Source: Bog-756 sp049521915 (lineage in GTDB: Bacteria; Actinomycetota; Acidimicrobiia; Acidimicrobiales; RAAP-2). From it: 9,459 nucleotides of DNA. Position 1 is the first letter of the stretch; every line of letters begins with the position of its first letter. Below, piece after piece: positions 1-7,086 of the stretch. Position numbers and translations under genes: made by a program. The DNA lies in the NCBI GenBank assembly GCA_049521915.1, contig JBEKOI010000149.1, positions 1-9,459 of the forward strand, given 5' to 3'. Below the pieces are notes generated by a model. It ran no database searches, was not told where the DNA came from, and was given only the letters and a program-made list of their open reading frames with translations.

Positions 1-3000
1 CCCCACGACTTCTACAAGGGCGCCGTCGATTTCGAACTGCCTTCCCGAGGCCACTACGCCACCGGCATCGCCTTCTTGTCGCGCGACCCGGCCGTGGCCG
101 CCGACGCCCGCCGGGCCATCGACAAGCTCGCCGGCGAGGAGGGGCTCGATGTCGTCGGATGGCGCACCGTCCCCATCGACGCCTCGTTGCTGGGGTCGAT
201 CTCCGAGGCGGCCATGCCCTCCATGCACCAGCTCTTCGTGGCCCCTTCGACCGGCACCTCGTTGGCCGGGGCCGATCCACCCCTGGCCATCGACCGGCTG
301 GCCTTCGTGCTGCGCAAGCGGGCCGAACACGAGATCGAGGACTGCTACTTCGTCTCCCTCTCGGCCCGCACCATCACGTACAAGGGGATGCTCACCTCCC
401 ACCAGCTGACCGAATTCTTCCCCGACCTGTCCGACGAACGGGTGACCAGTGGCCTGGCCCTCGTGCACTCCCGCTTCTCGACCAACACCTTCCCTTCGTG
501 GCCGCTGGCCCATCCCTACCGGTACCTGGCCCACAACGGTGAGATCAACACCCTGGCCGGAAACCGGAACTGGATGAGGGCCCGGGAGGCACTGTGCGCG
601 TCCGATCTCATCCCCGGGCTGTCGCGGGCCTTCCCCATCGTGACCCCGGGAGCCAGTGACTCGGCATCCTTCGATGAGGTCCTGGAGCTCCTGCACCTCG
701 GTGGTCGCCCCCTGCACCACTCGGTGCTGATGATGATCCCCGAGGCATGGGAGAACCACCGGACCATGGACCCGGCCCGACGGGCTTTCTACCGCTACCA
801 CGCCGCGCTGATGGAGCCGTGGGACGGTCCGGCCGCGGTGGCCTTCACCGACGGGACGGTCATCGGGGCCGTGCTCGACCGCAACGGGCTGCGACCGGCC
901 CGGTACTGGGTCACCGACGACGGGCTGGTCGTCCTGGCCAGCGAGGTCGGCGTCCTCGAGGTCCCGGCGGAGAAGGTGGTGCGGAAGGGTCGCCTGCAAC
1001 CCGGGCGGATGTTCCTGGTCGACACGGCCCAGGGCCGGATCGTGGACGACGACGAGATCAAAGACGCCCTGGCCGCCGAGGAGCCCTATGCCGAATGGTT
1101 GGACGCGGGCCAGATCGAGCTCGAGGAGCTGCCTCCCCGCATCATGCTCACCCCCCAGCACGCCTCGGTCATCGGACGCCAGCGCCTGTTCGGCTACACC
1201 AACGAGGAGCTGCGGCTCATCCTCCAGCCCATGGCCCGTACCGGGGTCGAGCCCAACGGCTCGATGGGGACCGACACGGCCATCGCCGTCCTGTCCGATC
1301 GACCGCGGCTCCTCTACGACTACTTCACCCAGCTCTTCGCCCAGGTGACCAACCCTCCGCTGGACGCCATCCGCGAGGAGCTGGTCACCTCGCTGATGTC
1401 CACCCTGGGCCCCGAGGCCAACCTGCTCGAACCCACCGCCGAATCGTGCCGCCAGATCGTGCTGCCCATGCCGGTCATCGACAACGACGACCTGGCCAAG
1501 CTGCTCTACGTCAACGAGGACGGGAGCACCCCCGGGTTCAGCGCGTTCGCCATCGACGGGCTCTTCGAGGTGGCCGGCGGGGGACGGGCCCTCGGCGCGG
1601 CCATCGACGACGTGCGGACCCAGGTGACCGGGGCCATTTCCAGGGGGGCCGACGTGATCGTGCTGTCCGACCGCAATTCGACCGCCGCCCTGGCCCCCAT
1701 CCCGTCACTCCTGCTGGTGGCCGCGGTCCACCACCATCTGGTGCGCAACAAGACCCGCACCCGCGTCGGGCTGGTCATCGAGTCCGGTGATGCCCGCGAG
1801 GTCCACCACATGGCGCTGCTCAAGGGATTCGGCGCCGCGGCCATCAATCCGTACCTGGCCTTCGAGTCCATCGACGACATGGTGCGGTCGGGGGACCTGA
1901 CCGGCGTCACGGCGCGTCAGGCCCAGAGGAACTACATAAAGGCCGCCTCCAAGGGCGTGATCAAGGTGATGTCCAAGATGGGCATCTCGACGGTGGCCTC
2001 GTACACCGGTGCCCAGGTGTTCGAAGCGGTGGGCCTGGCCGCCGACGTCGTGGACGAATACTTCACCGGCACCGTGTCCCGCATCGGTGGTGTCGGGCTG
2101 GATGTCCTGGCCGAAGAGGTGGCCTCCCGCCACCGGCTCTCCCATCTGGACCGGCCCACCGAGCTGGCCCACCGCGAGCGGGAGGTCGGGGGCGAGTACC
2201 AATGGCGGCGGGAGGGGGAGGTCCACCTCTTCAACCCGAAGACCGTGTTCAAGCTGCAGCACGCCACCCGCTCCAAGCGCTACGAGGTGTTCAAGGAGTA
2301 CACCGAGGCGGTCGACCAGCAGTCGGCCCACCTGGCCACGTTGCGTGGGTTGATGCGCCTGAGGACCGGTGACCTCCCGCCGGTGCCCATCGAGGAGGTA
2401 GAGCCGCGGGAGGGAATCCTGGCCCGATTCTCGACCGGGGCCATGTCCTACGGGTCCATCTCGGCCGAGGCCCACGAGACGCTGGCCATCGCCATGAACC
2501 GGCTCGGCGGACGCTCGAATACCGGGGAGGGCGGCGAGGACGTGGACCGGTTCACGCCCGATCCCAACGGCGACCTCCGCCGGAGCGCCATCAAGCAGGT
2601 GGCCTCGGGCAGGTTCGGCGTGACCTCCGAGTACCTGGTCAACGCGGACGACATCCAGATCAAGATCGCCCAGGGGGCCAAGCCCGGCGAGGGGGGCCAG
2701 CTGGCGGGGACGAAGGTCTACCCGTGGATCGCCAAGACCCGGTACTCCACCCCGGGGGTCGGGCTCATCTCGCCCCCGCCCCACCACGACATCTACTCCA
2801 TCGAGGACATCGCCCAGCTCATCCACGACCTCAAGTCGGCCAATCCGACGGCCCGGGTCCATGTGAAGCTGGTGGCCGAGGTGGGGGTGGGGACGGTGGC
2901 CGCCGGGGTGGCCAAGGCCCACTCCGACGTGGTGCTGATCTCCGGGCACGACGGCGGCACCGGCGCCGCCCCGCTCACCTCCTTGAAGCACGCGGGGATC

Positions 3001-4344
3001 CCCTGGGAGCTCGGGCTGGCCGAGACCCAGCAGACCCTGCTGGCCAACGATCTCCGCGACCGCATCGTGGTGCAGGTGGACGGCCAGATGAAGACGGGGC
3101 GGGACGTGATCATCGGGGCGCTGCTCGGGGCCGAGGAGTTCGGGTTCGCCACTGCACCGCTGGTCGTCTCCGGCTGCGTGATGATGCGTGTCTGCCACCT
3201 CGATACCTGTCCGGTCGGGATCGCCACCCAGAACCCGACCCTGCGGGCCCGGTACTCGGGAACGCCAGAGTTCGTCGAGACCTTCTTCGAGTACATCGCC
3301 GAGGAGGTCCGCGAGTACCTCGCCGCCCTCGGCCTCCGTTCGCTGGAGGAGGCCATCGGCCGGGTCGACCTCATCGACGCGGCCAGGGCCATCGACCATT
3401 GGAAGGCCGCCGGGCTCGACCTCTCGCCCATCCTCGTCCAGACCGAACTGGCCGAAGGGGCCGTCCGCTACTGCAACAGCCAGCAGGACCACGGCCTCGA
3501 CCGCGCCCTCGACCACGCCTTCCTCGAGGCGTGCCGACCGGCCATCGAGGACGGCGCACCGGTGCGGGCGGCGCTGGCCATCACCAACGTGAACCGCACG
3601 GTGGGGACCCTGCTCGGCTACGAGATCACCAGGAAGTACGGCGGGGTCGGCCTGCCGGAGGGGACGATCGATCTGACCTTCCGCGGATCGGCCGGGCAGA
3701 GCTTCGGCGCCTTCGTGCCCAGGGGGGTCACCATGCGCCTGCTCGGCGATGCCAACGACTATCTGGGCAAGGGGCTGTCGGGGGGCCGGATCATCGTGCG
3801 TCCCCCCGAGGAGGCACCGTTCGCGGCCGAGGACAACATCGTGGCCGGTAACGTGATCCTCTACGGGGCCACCGGCGGCGAGGTGTTCCTCCGGGGCCAG
3901 GTGGGTGAGCGGTTCTGCGTCCGCAACTCGGGGGCCATCGCCGTGGTGGAGGGCGTGGGCGACCACGCCTGCGAGTACATGACCGGTGGCCGGGTCGTGG
4001 TGCTCGGGCCGACGGGTCGCAACCTCGGGGCCGGGATGTCCGGCGGGGTCGCCTATGTCTACGATCCGCACGGGGAGCTGGCCGGGATCTACAACCACGA
4101 CACCGTCGACCTCGAGCCGCTCTCGCCCGAGGACAGGATGTGGCTGAAGGACCGGGTCACCATGCACCGCGACGAGACCGGCTCGACGGTGGCCGAGCAC
4201 ATCCTGGCCGATTGGGTCAGCTCCTCCGAGCAGTTCGTCACCGTGATGCCCAAGGACTACCGGCGGGTGCTGGAGGCCACCGAGCTGGCCGTGGCCGAGG
4301 GTCGATCGGTGGACGAGGCGGTGATGGAAGCAGCCCATGGGTGA
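1..4344 (+). CDS. gltB: Glutamate synthase (NADPH) large subunit, 5'-truncated by window edge
   Basis: This is the alpha subunit of glutamate synthase. It hydrolyses glutamine and passes the ammonia through an internal tunnel to 2-oxoglutarate, making glutamate with electrons from GltD. The frame is open from base 1 and 1447 codons are visible. The family usually has about 1500 residues, so I infer that roughly 80 are missing, including the N-terminal catalytic Cys. The class II amidotransferase domain runs to about base 1150, with HSRFSTNTFPSWP (from 463), HNGEINT (from 532), SDSASFDE (from 655) and DRNGLRPARYW (from 877). The central domain covers about 1430-1880. The FMN/2-oxoglutarate synthase domain covers about 2280-3420. 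Its 3Fe-4S cysteines are in CVMMRVCHLDTC, at 3175, 3193 and 3208 (C-x4-5-C-x4-C spacing). The GXGXG beta-helix domain covers about 3690-4080. No frameshift or missing motif is seen in the visible part. An internal TTG at 76 is not the real start, because family homology continues upstream of it. Confidence 0.98.
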   Translation, partial: PHDFYKGAVDFELPSRGHYATGIAFLSRDPAVAADARRAIDKLAGEEGLDVVGWRTVPIDASLLGSISEAAMPSMHQLFVAPSTGTSLAGADPPLAIDRLAFVLRKRAEHEIEDCYFVSLSARTITYKGMLTSHQLTEFFPDLSDERVTSGLALVHSRFSTNTFPSWPLAHPYRYLAHNGEINTLAGNRNWMRAREALCASDLIPGLSRAFPIVTPGASDSASFDEVLELLHLGGRPLHHSVLMMIPEAWENHRTMDPARRAFYRYHAALMEPWDGPAAVAFTDGTVIGAVLDRNGLRPARYWVTDDGLVVLASEVGVLEVPAEKVVRKGRLQPGRMFLVDTAQGRIVDDDEIKDALAAEEPYAEWLDAGQIELEELPPRIMLTPQHASVIGRQRLFGYTNEELRLILQPMARTGVEPNGSMGTDTAIAVLSDRPRLLYDYFTQLFAQVTNPPLDAIREELVTSLMSTLGPEANLLEPTAESCRQIVLPMPVIDNDDLAKLLYVNEDGSTPGFSAFAIDGLFEVAGGGRALGAAIDDVRTQVTGAISRGADVIVLSDRNSTAALAPIPSLLLVAAVHHHLVRNKTRTRVGLVIESGDAREVHHMALLKGFGAAAINPYLAFESIDDMVRSGDLTGVTARQAQRNYIKAASKGVIKVMSKMGISTVASYTGAQVFEAVGLAADVVDEYFTGTVSRIGGVGLDVLAEEVASRHRLSHLDRPTELAHREREVGGEYQWRREGEVHLFNPKTVFKLQHATRSKRYEVFKEYTEAVDQQSAHLATLRGLMRLRTGDLPPVPIEEVEPREGILARFSTGAMSYGSISAEAHETLAIAMNRLGGRSNTGEGGEDVDRFTPDPNGDLRRSAIKQVASGRFGVTSEYLVNADDIQIKIAQGAKPGEGGQLAGTKVYPWIAKTRYSTPGVGLISPPPHHDIYSIEDIAQLIHDLKSANPTARVHVKLVAEVGVGTVAAGVAKAHSDVVLISGHDGGTGAAPLTSLKHAGIPWELGLAETQQTLLANDLRDRIVVQVDGQMKTGRDVIIGALLGAEEFGFATAPLVVSGCVMMRVCHLDTCPVGIATQNPTLRARYSGTPEFVETFFEYIAEEVREYLAALGLRSLEEAIGRVDLIDAARAIDHWKAAGLDLSPILVQTELAEGAVRYCNSQQDHGLDRALDHAFLEACRPAIEDGAPVRAALAITNVNRTVGTLLGYEITRKYGGVGLPEGTIDLTFRGSAGQSFGAFVPRGVTMRLLGDANDYLGKGLSGGRIIVRPPEEAPFAAEDNIVAGNVILYGATGGEVFLRGQVGERFCVRNSGAIAVVEGVGDHACEYMTGGRVVVLGPTGRNLGAGMSGGVAYVYDPHGELAGIYNHDTVDLEPLSPEDRMWLKDRVTMHRDETGSTVAEHILADWVSSSEQFVTVMPKDYRRVLEATELAVAEGRSVDEAVMEAAHG

Positions 4345-5845
4345 CGTGAAGGGGTTCTTGAAGCACGGGCGGCAGTTGCCGTCGCGCCGGCCGGTGCCGG
4401 TCCGGCTGCGCGACTGGAAGGAGGTCTACGAGCCGTTTCCCGTCGAGACGGCCCGCGATCAGGGGGCGAGGTGCATGGACTGCGGCATCCCCTTCTGCCA
4501 CGAGGGCTGCCCGTTGGGCAACCTCATTCCCGAGTGGAACGACCTGGTCTACCGCGACGAGTGGTCCGAGGCGGCCGAGCGGCTCCATGCCACCAACAAC
4601 TTCCCCGAGTTCACGGGACGCCTGTGCCCGGCTCCGTGCGAGGGGGCGTGCGTGCTGGGCATCAACGATGACCCGGTGACCATCGAGCGCATCGAGTACG
4701 AGATCGTCGAGCGGGCGTGGGCCGACGACCGGGTGGTACCGGTGGTCGGTGCCACCCCGACCGGCAAACGGGTGGCGGTGGTCGGATCCGGACCGGCGGG
4801 GTTGGCCGCGGCCCAGCAGCTGGCCCGGGCCGGTCATCAGGTCGTCGTCTTCGAGCGGGCCGAGAAGCCCGGCGGCCTGCTGCGCTACGGGATCCCCGAG
4901 TTCAAGATGGAGAAGGCGGTGGTGGACCGCCGGCTCGAGCAGCTGCGGGCCGAGGGTGTCGAATTCCGGTGCGGAGTCTCGGTGGGGGAGTGCGCATCCG
5001 AGGTACTGGGCGCATTGGCCACCGATGCCACCGTGGTCAGCGCCGGCTCGCTGGTCGACGAGTTCGACAGCGTGCTGCTGGCCGCCGGCGCCACCCTGCC
5101 CCGGGATCTGCCCATCCCGGGACGCGAGCTGTCTGGGATCCACCTGGCCATGGACTACCTGAGGCCCTCCAACAAGGTGCAGGAGGGACTGCTGGACTCG
5201 TCGCCCATCACCGCCGAGGGCAAGCACGTGGTCATCATCGGTGGCGGAGACACCGGTGCCGACTGCCTGGGTACCGTGCACCGGCAGCGGGCGCTCAGCG
5301 TCCACCAGCTCGAGATCATGCCCGAGCCGCCGCCGACGCGCCGCGGCGACAACCCGTGGCCGACCTGGCCCCTCATCCTGCGGACCTCGTCGGCCCTCGA
5401 GGAGGGAGGCGAACGGGTCTTCTCGGTGACCACGGCCGAGTTCCTCGACGACGGCTCCGGGCGGGTCCGGGGGCTGCGCGGGGAGCAGGTCGAAGTGATC
5501 CACGGCCAGGACGGCCGGCCCGAGTTCGTCCCTGTCGAGGGCTCCGAGTTCGAGCTGCCCTGTGAGCTGGTCCTCCTGGCCATGGGGTTCCTGGGTTCGG
5601 AGCGGACCGGGGCGGTGGCCGAGCTCGGCCTCGAGATCGACCCAAGGGGGAGCGTCGTCGCCGACCAGTCGTGGTCGACCAACGTCGAAGGGGTGTTCGT
5701 GTGCGGGGACATGACCCGGGGGCAGAGTCTCATCGTGTGGGCCATCGCCGAGGGCCGTTCGGCGGCGGCCTCGGTCGACCGGTTCCTGATGGGACGCACC
5801 GATCTCCCGGCACCCATCGTGCCCGGCCAGCTGGCCCTCCGCTGA
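4337..5845 (+). CDS. gltD: Glutamate synthase (NADPH) small subunit
   Basis: This is the beta subunit of glutamate synthase, 502 residues, normal for the family. It oxidises NADPH at FAD and sends electrons through 4Fe-4S clusters to the FMN of GltB. An N-terminal cysteine-rich domain holds C46, C49, C54 and C58 (CMDCGIPFCHEGCPLGN) and C97, C101 and C105 (CPAPCEGAC), the usual cluster ligand region. A first Rossmann motif, GSGPAG at residues 150-155, is followed by EKPGGLLRYGIPEFKM and binds FAD. A second, GGGDTG at 302-307, binds NADPH. The late FAD-contact motif VFVCGD ends at G457-D458. The ATG at 4337 overlaps the gltB stop by 8 bases in another frame, so translation is probably coupled. 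The only upstream purine-rich stretch is a modest GATGGAAG, consistent with coupling. The same fold occurs in other GltD-like oxidoreductases (NfnB, DPYD N-terminus), but adjacency to gltB settles the identity. Confidence 0.98.
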   Translation: MGDVKGFLKHGRQLPSRRPVPVRLRDWKEVYEPFPVETARDQGARCMDCGIPFCHEGCPLGNLIPEWNDLVYRDEWSEAAERLHATNNFPEFTGRLCPAPCEGACVLGINDDPVTIERIEYEIVERAWADDRVVPVVGATPTGKRVAVVGSGPAGLAAAQQLARAGHQVVVFERAEKPGGLLRYGIPEFKMEKAVVDRRLEQLRAEGVEFRCGVSVGECASEVLGALATDATVVSAGSLVDEFDSVLLAAGATLPRDLPIPGRELSGIHLAMDYLRPSNKVQEGLLDSSPITAEGKHVVIIGGGDTGADCLGTVHRQRALSVHQLEIMPEPPPTRRGDNPWPTWPLILRTSSALEEGGERVFSVTTAEFLDDGSGRVRGLRGEQVEVIHGQDGRPEFVPVEGSEFELPCELVLLAMGFLGSERTGAVAELGLEIDPRGSVVADQSWSTNVEGVFVCGDMTRGQSLIVWAIAEGRSAAASVDRFLMGRTDLPAPIVPGQLALR

Positions 5846-5902
5846 GGAACCCGGCCGGGCTGGCTTGGGCTGGCTCTGGCTCTGGCCGGCCTGGCTTGAT
5901 CG
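5846..5902. repeat. GC-rich degenerate repeat in convergent gap
   Basis: The 57 bases between the gltD and hydrolase stop codons are low in complexity. The 10-base palindrome CCCGGCCGGG (5850-5859) leads into GGGCTGGCTT (5857-5866) and GGGCTGGCTC (5867-5876). TGGCTC, TGGCC and CTGGCTT variants follow, up to 5897. There is no open frame or ribosome binding site. It looks like a short slippage-prone spacer between convergent genes. Any role in transcription ending is unproven. Confidence 0.6.
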
Positions 5903-6826
5903 TTAGCCCGGACTGGTGGCCCCCACCAGATCCGGCCAGTCGGCCACGTCGAACCGCACCACGGCCCCCGTGTGGGGGGCGTCGATCATCTCGCCTTCCC
6001 CAACGTAGATACCGACATGGTCGACGCCGGACGACCCGTCGCCGAAGAACACCAGGTCCCCGGGTTCGACGGACGACCCGGCAGGGACAACCGGTCCGGC
6101 GTCGAATTGGTCCTGGGCCACCCGGGGCAGTGTGACCCCGGCATGTGCGAACGCAGCCTGGGCCAACCCGGAGCAGTCGAAGCCGCCGACGCCGGTGCCG
6201 CCCCACACGTACGGGGTGTTGAGCTGCTGGGCGGCGAAGGTGAGGGCGGCCACGACCGTGCCGGAGACGGCCGGTTCCTGCTGGAGGGAGAGGGCCAGGG
6301 TGAGCACGGTGTCCACGTAGGCCTCGGAGTGGTTGTAGTCATCGAGGGCAGCGCGGAGGGTGGACGCCGCACCCCCACCATTCGCGCACAGCATCGAGGC
6401 TGCCGTGTAGACGGCATCGATGGGGTCGTAGGGAGATGCCGGCCGGACCCCCCCGGGCCCGACGGTTGCGTAGGCGGCGAAGGTGGACGGTTCGAACTGC
6501 ATGGGCCCCTCGGCCCCGGCGCCGTTGGCTCCGGACCACACTCCCGGAGCTGTCGACTGGCCGCTGCCCGTCTCGACGGTGCCCACCGCGGCCAGCACGG
6601 TCCACGGCAGGCCCGGACAGGTGGCGGCCGCCTTCTCGTAGAGGTCCAGCCAGGCGGCCGGGACGGCGGCCCGGTCACCGCCGCCGCCGGCGCCGGATCC
6701 GGTTGAGCCACCGCCGGCCTCGGCCCCGGCGCCGGTGGCCGGGGCGCTCCCGATGGCCACCACCGACACGAGGCCCACGGTGAACACGAGCAGGCCGACG
6801 GCGGCCGCGACGATCAGCTTGCCCAT
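5903..6826 (-). CDS. Exported lytic transglycosylase / NlpC-P60 peptidase fusion
   Basis: A 307-residue cell-wall hydrolase with two predicted activities: cleavage of glycan strands and of stem peptides. Residues 4-26 form a hydrophobic N-terminal segment (signal peptide or membrane anchor). A Gly/Ala/Ser-rich linker follows to about 52. Residues 53-185 look like an SLT-type transglycosylase, with probable catalytic E85 (VGTVETGSG), GPMQF at 107-111, YDPIDAVYTAA at 133-143 and DYNHSEAYV at 163-171. C70 and C147 could form a disulfide. Residues 188-305 are NlpC/P60 (C40 family), with catalytic C218 in FDCSGLAQAAF, H270 in DHVGIYVGEG and third residue H285 in DAPHTGAVV. The ATG at 6826 is supported by GGAGGT six bases upstream. 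The order matches CwlT/ORF14-like proteins of conjugative elements, but no transfer gene is nearby, so a housekeeping or growth role is more likely. It is transcribed alone, towards gltD. Confidence 0.93.
   Translation of the reverse strand: MGKLIVAAAVGLLVFTVGLVSVVAIGSAPATGAGAEAGGGSTGSGAGGGGDRAAVPAAWLDLYEKAAATCPGLPWTVLAAVGTVETGSGQSTAPGVWSGANGAGAEGPMQFEPSTFAAYATVGPGGVRPASPYDPIDAVYTAASMLCANGGGAASTLRAALDDYNHSEAYVDTVLTLALSLQQEPAVSGTVVAALTFAAQQLNTPYVWGGTGVGGFDCSGLAQAAFAHAGVTLPRVAQDQFDAGPVVPAGSSVEPGDLVFFGDGSSGVDHVGIYVGEGEMIDAPHTGAVVRFDVADWPDLVGATSPG
5908..5935. terminator. Putative terminator hairpin between convergent genes
   Basis: Bases 5908-5919 (CCGGACTGGTGG) pair with 5923-5935 (CCACCAGATCCGG). 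The stem has 12 pairs with one bulged A at 5930 and a CCC loop. It lies 62 bases after the gltD stop and inside the last codons of the minus-strand hydrolase gene, ending two bases before that gene's stop codon. Neither strand has a U tract after it. Actinobacterial terminators often lack one, but this also weakens the call. Part of the symmetry may be coincidence within coding sequence. Confidence 0.4.
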
Positions 6827-6832
6827 CTCCGT

Positions 6833-6838
6833 ACCTCC
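6833..6838 (-). promoter_or_regulatory. Ribosome binding site of the NlpC/P60 gene
   Basis: On the minus strand this reads GGAGGT, a near-perfect anti-16S match, with six bases (ACGGAG) before the ATG at 6826-6824. It fixes the start and makes the hydrophobic segment the true N-terminus. Confidence 0.85.
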
Positions 6839-6930
6839 GTGCCGGTGGGCCGACGAGGTGAGCGGCCGTGCTCAGAGGAGGTGGCCCGGGCGGTGGCGAC
6901 GCCGGCGTCCGGTGTCCCGGCCCGCGCCCG

Positions 6931-6952
6931 GGACTGCGGCTGGCGCCAGTCC
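6931..6952. other. Small dyad in divergent intergenic region
   Basis: GGACTG (6931-6936) pairs with CAGTCC (6947-6952) around a 10-base loop. The alternative overlapping palindrome CTGGCGCCAG covers 6940-6949. It lies about 105 bases upstream of the minus-strand hydrolase start and could be an operator or simply chance in GC-rich DNA. The rest of 6839-6983 shows no recognisable -10/-35 pair on either strand. Confidence 0.25.
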
Positions 6953-6983
6953 AGCATCGGGGACCGTGGGACGCAAGGCCTTT

Positions 6984-7043
6984 CCCGGATCGGGCCACCC
7001 CGGATCGGGCCACCCCGGATCGGTGTGCCCCGGATCGGTATGC
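6984..7043. repeat. Four 15-base tandem repeats upstream of the CoA ligase
   Basis: There are four head-to-tail 15-mers. Units 1 and 2 (6984-6998, 6999-7013) are identical: CCCGGATCGGGCCAC. Unit 3 (7014-7028) ends GGTGTGC and unit 4 (7029-7043) ends GGTATGC. All four share CCCGGATCGG. The period of 15 keeps plus and minus frames open across the repeat, but it lies upstream of the ligase ribosome binding site and is most simply non-coding. The repeated core could be a protein-binding array or a slippage product. Confidence 0.9.
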
Positions 7044-7064
7044 TCGTTCACTGGGCACACCGAT
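7019..7064. promoter_or_regulatory. Perfect 12-base inverted repeat upstream of the CoA ligase
   Basis: ATCGGTGTGCCC (7019-7030) and GGGCACACCGAT (7053-7064) are exact reverse complements separated by 22 bases. Between the arms lies TATGCT (7039-7044), a plausible -10 box with no good -35 at the usual distance. If that -10 is used, the arms flank the promoter, as operator half-sites would. If transcription starts upstream, the RNA could fold into a 12-pair leader stem ending nine bases before the ribosome binding site. The symmetry is directly seen; the regulatory role is inferred. Confidence 0.55.
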
Positions 7065-7072
7065 GCGGGACA

Positions 7073-7080
7073 GGGGAGGA
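7073..7080 (+). promoter_or_regulatory. Ribosome binding site deciding the CoA ligase start
   Basis: GGGGAGGA lies six bases before the GTG at 7087. This selects the GTG over the in-frame ATG codons at 7063, which has no purine tract in front, and 7099, which is too far away. It also over-rules the long upstream in-frame extension. Confidence 0.8.
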
Positions 7081-7086
7081 ACGATC

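Noticed and set aside
76..78. TTG as a start for gltB
   Set aside because: The frame is open to base 1, and the preceding residues (PHDFYKGAV, then GHYATGIAF) match the family. It is an internal leucine codon.
1705..4338. 877-codon open frame antisense to gltB
   Set aside because: It mirrors gltB codons in very GC-rich DNA, where stop codons are rare. The translation is low-complexity (His/Gly/Asp/Leu-rich) with no family motif, while the plus strand holds complete GltB motifs.
4238..5503. 421-codon open frame antisense to gltD
   Set aside because: It is a shadow of gltD. It has no recognisable domain and skewed composition, and it overlaps conserved Rossmann and cysteine motifs on the other strand.
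6984..7043. CRISPR-like array
   Set aside because: The units are head-to-tail 15-mers with no spacers between them, so this is a simple tandem repeat.
6868..7086. In-frame N-terminal extension of the CoA ligase with a PDRAT-like repeat
   Set aside because: The residues come from the 15-base DNA repeat and resemble no ligase. The ribosome binding site at 7073-7080 and the family-like N-terminus point to the GTG at 7087.
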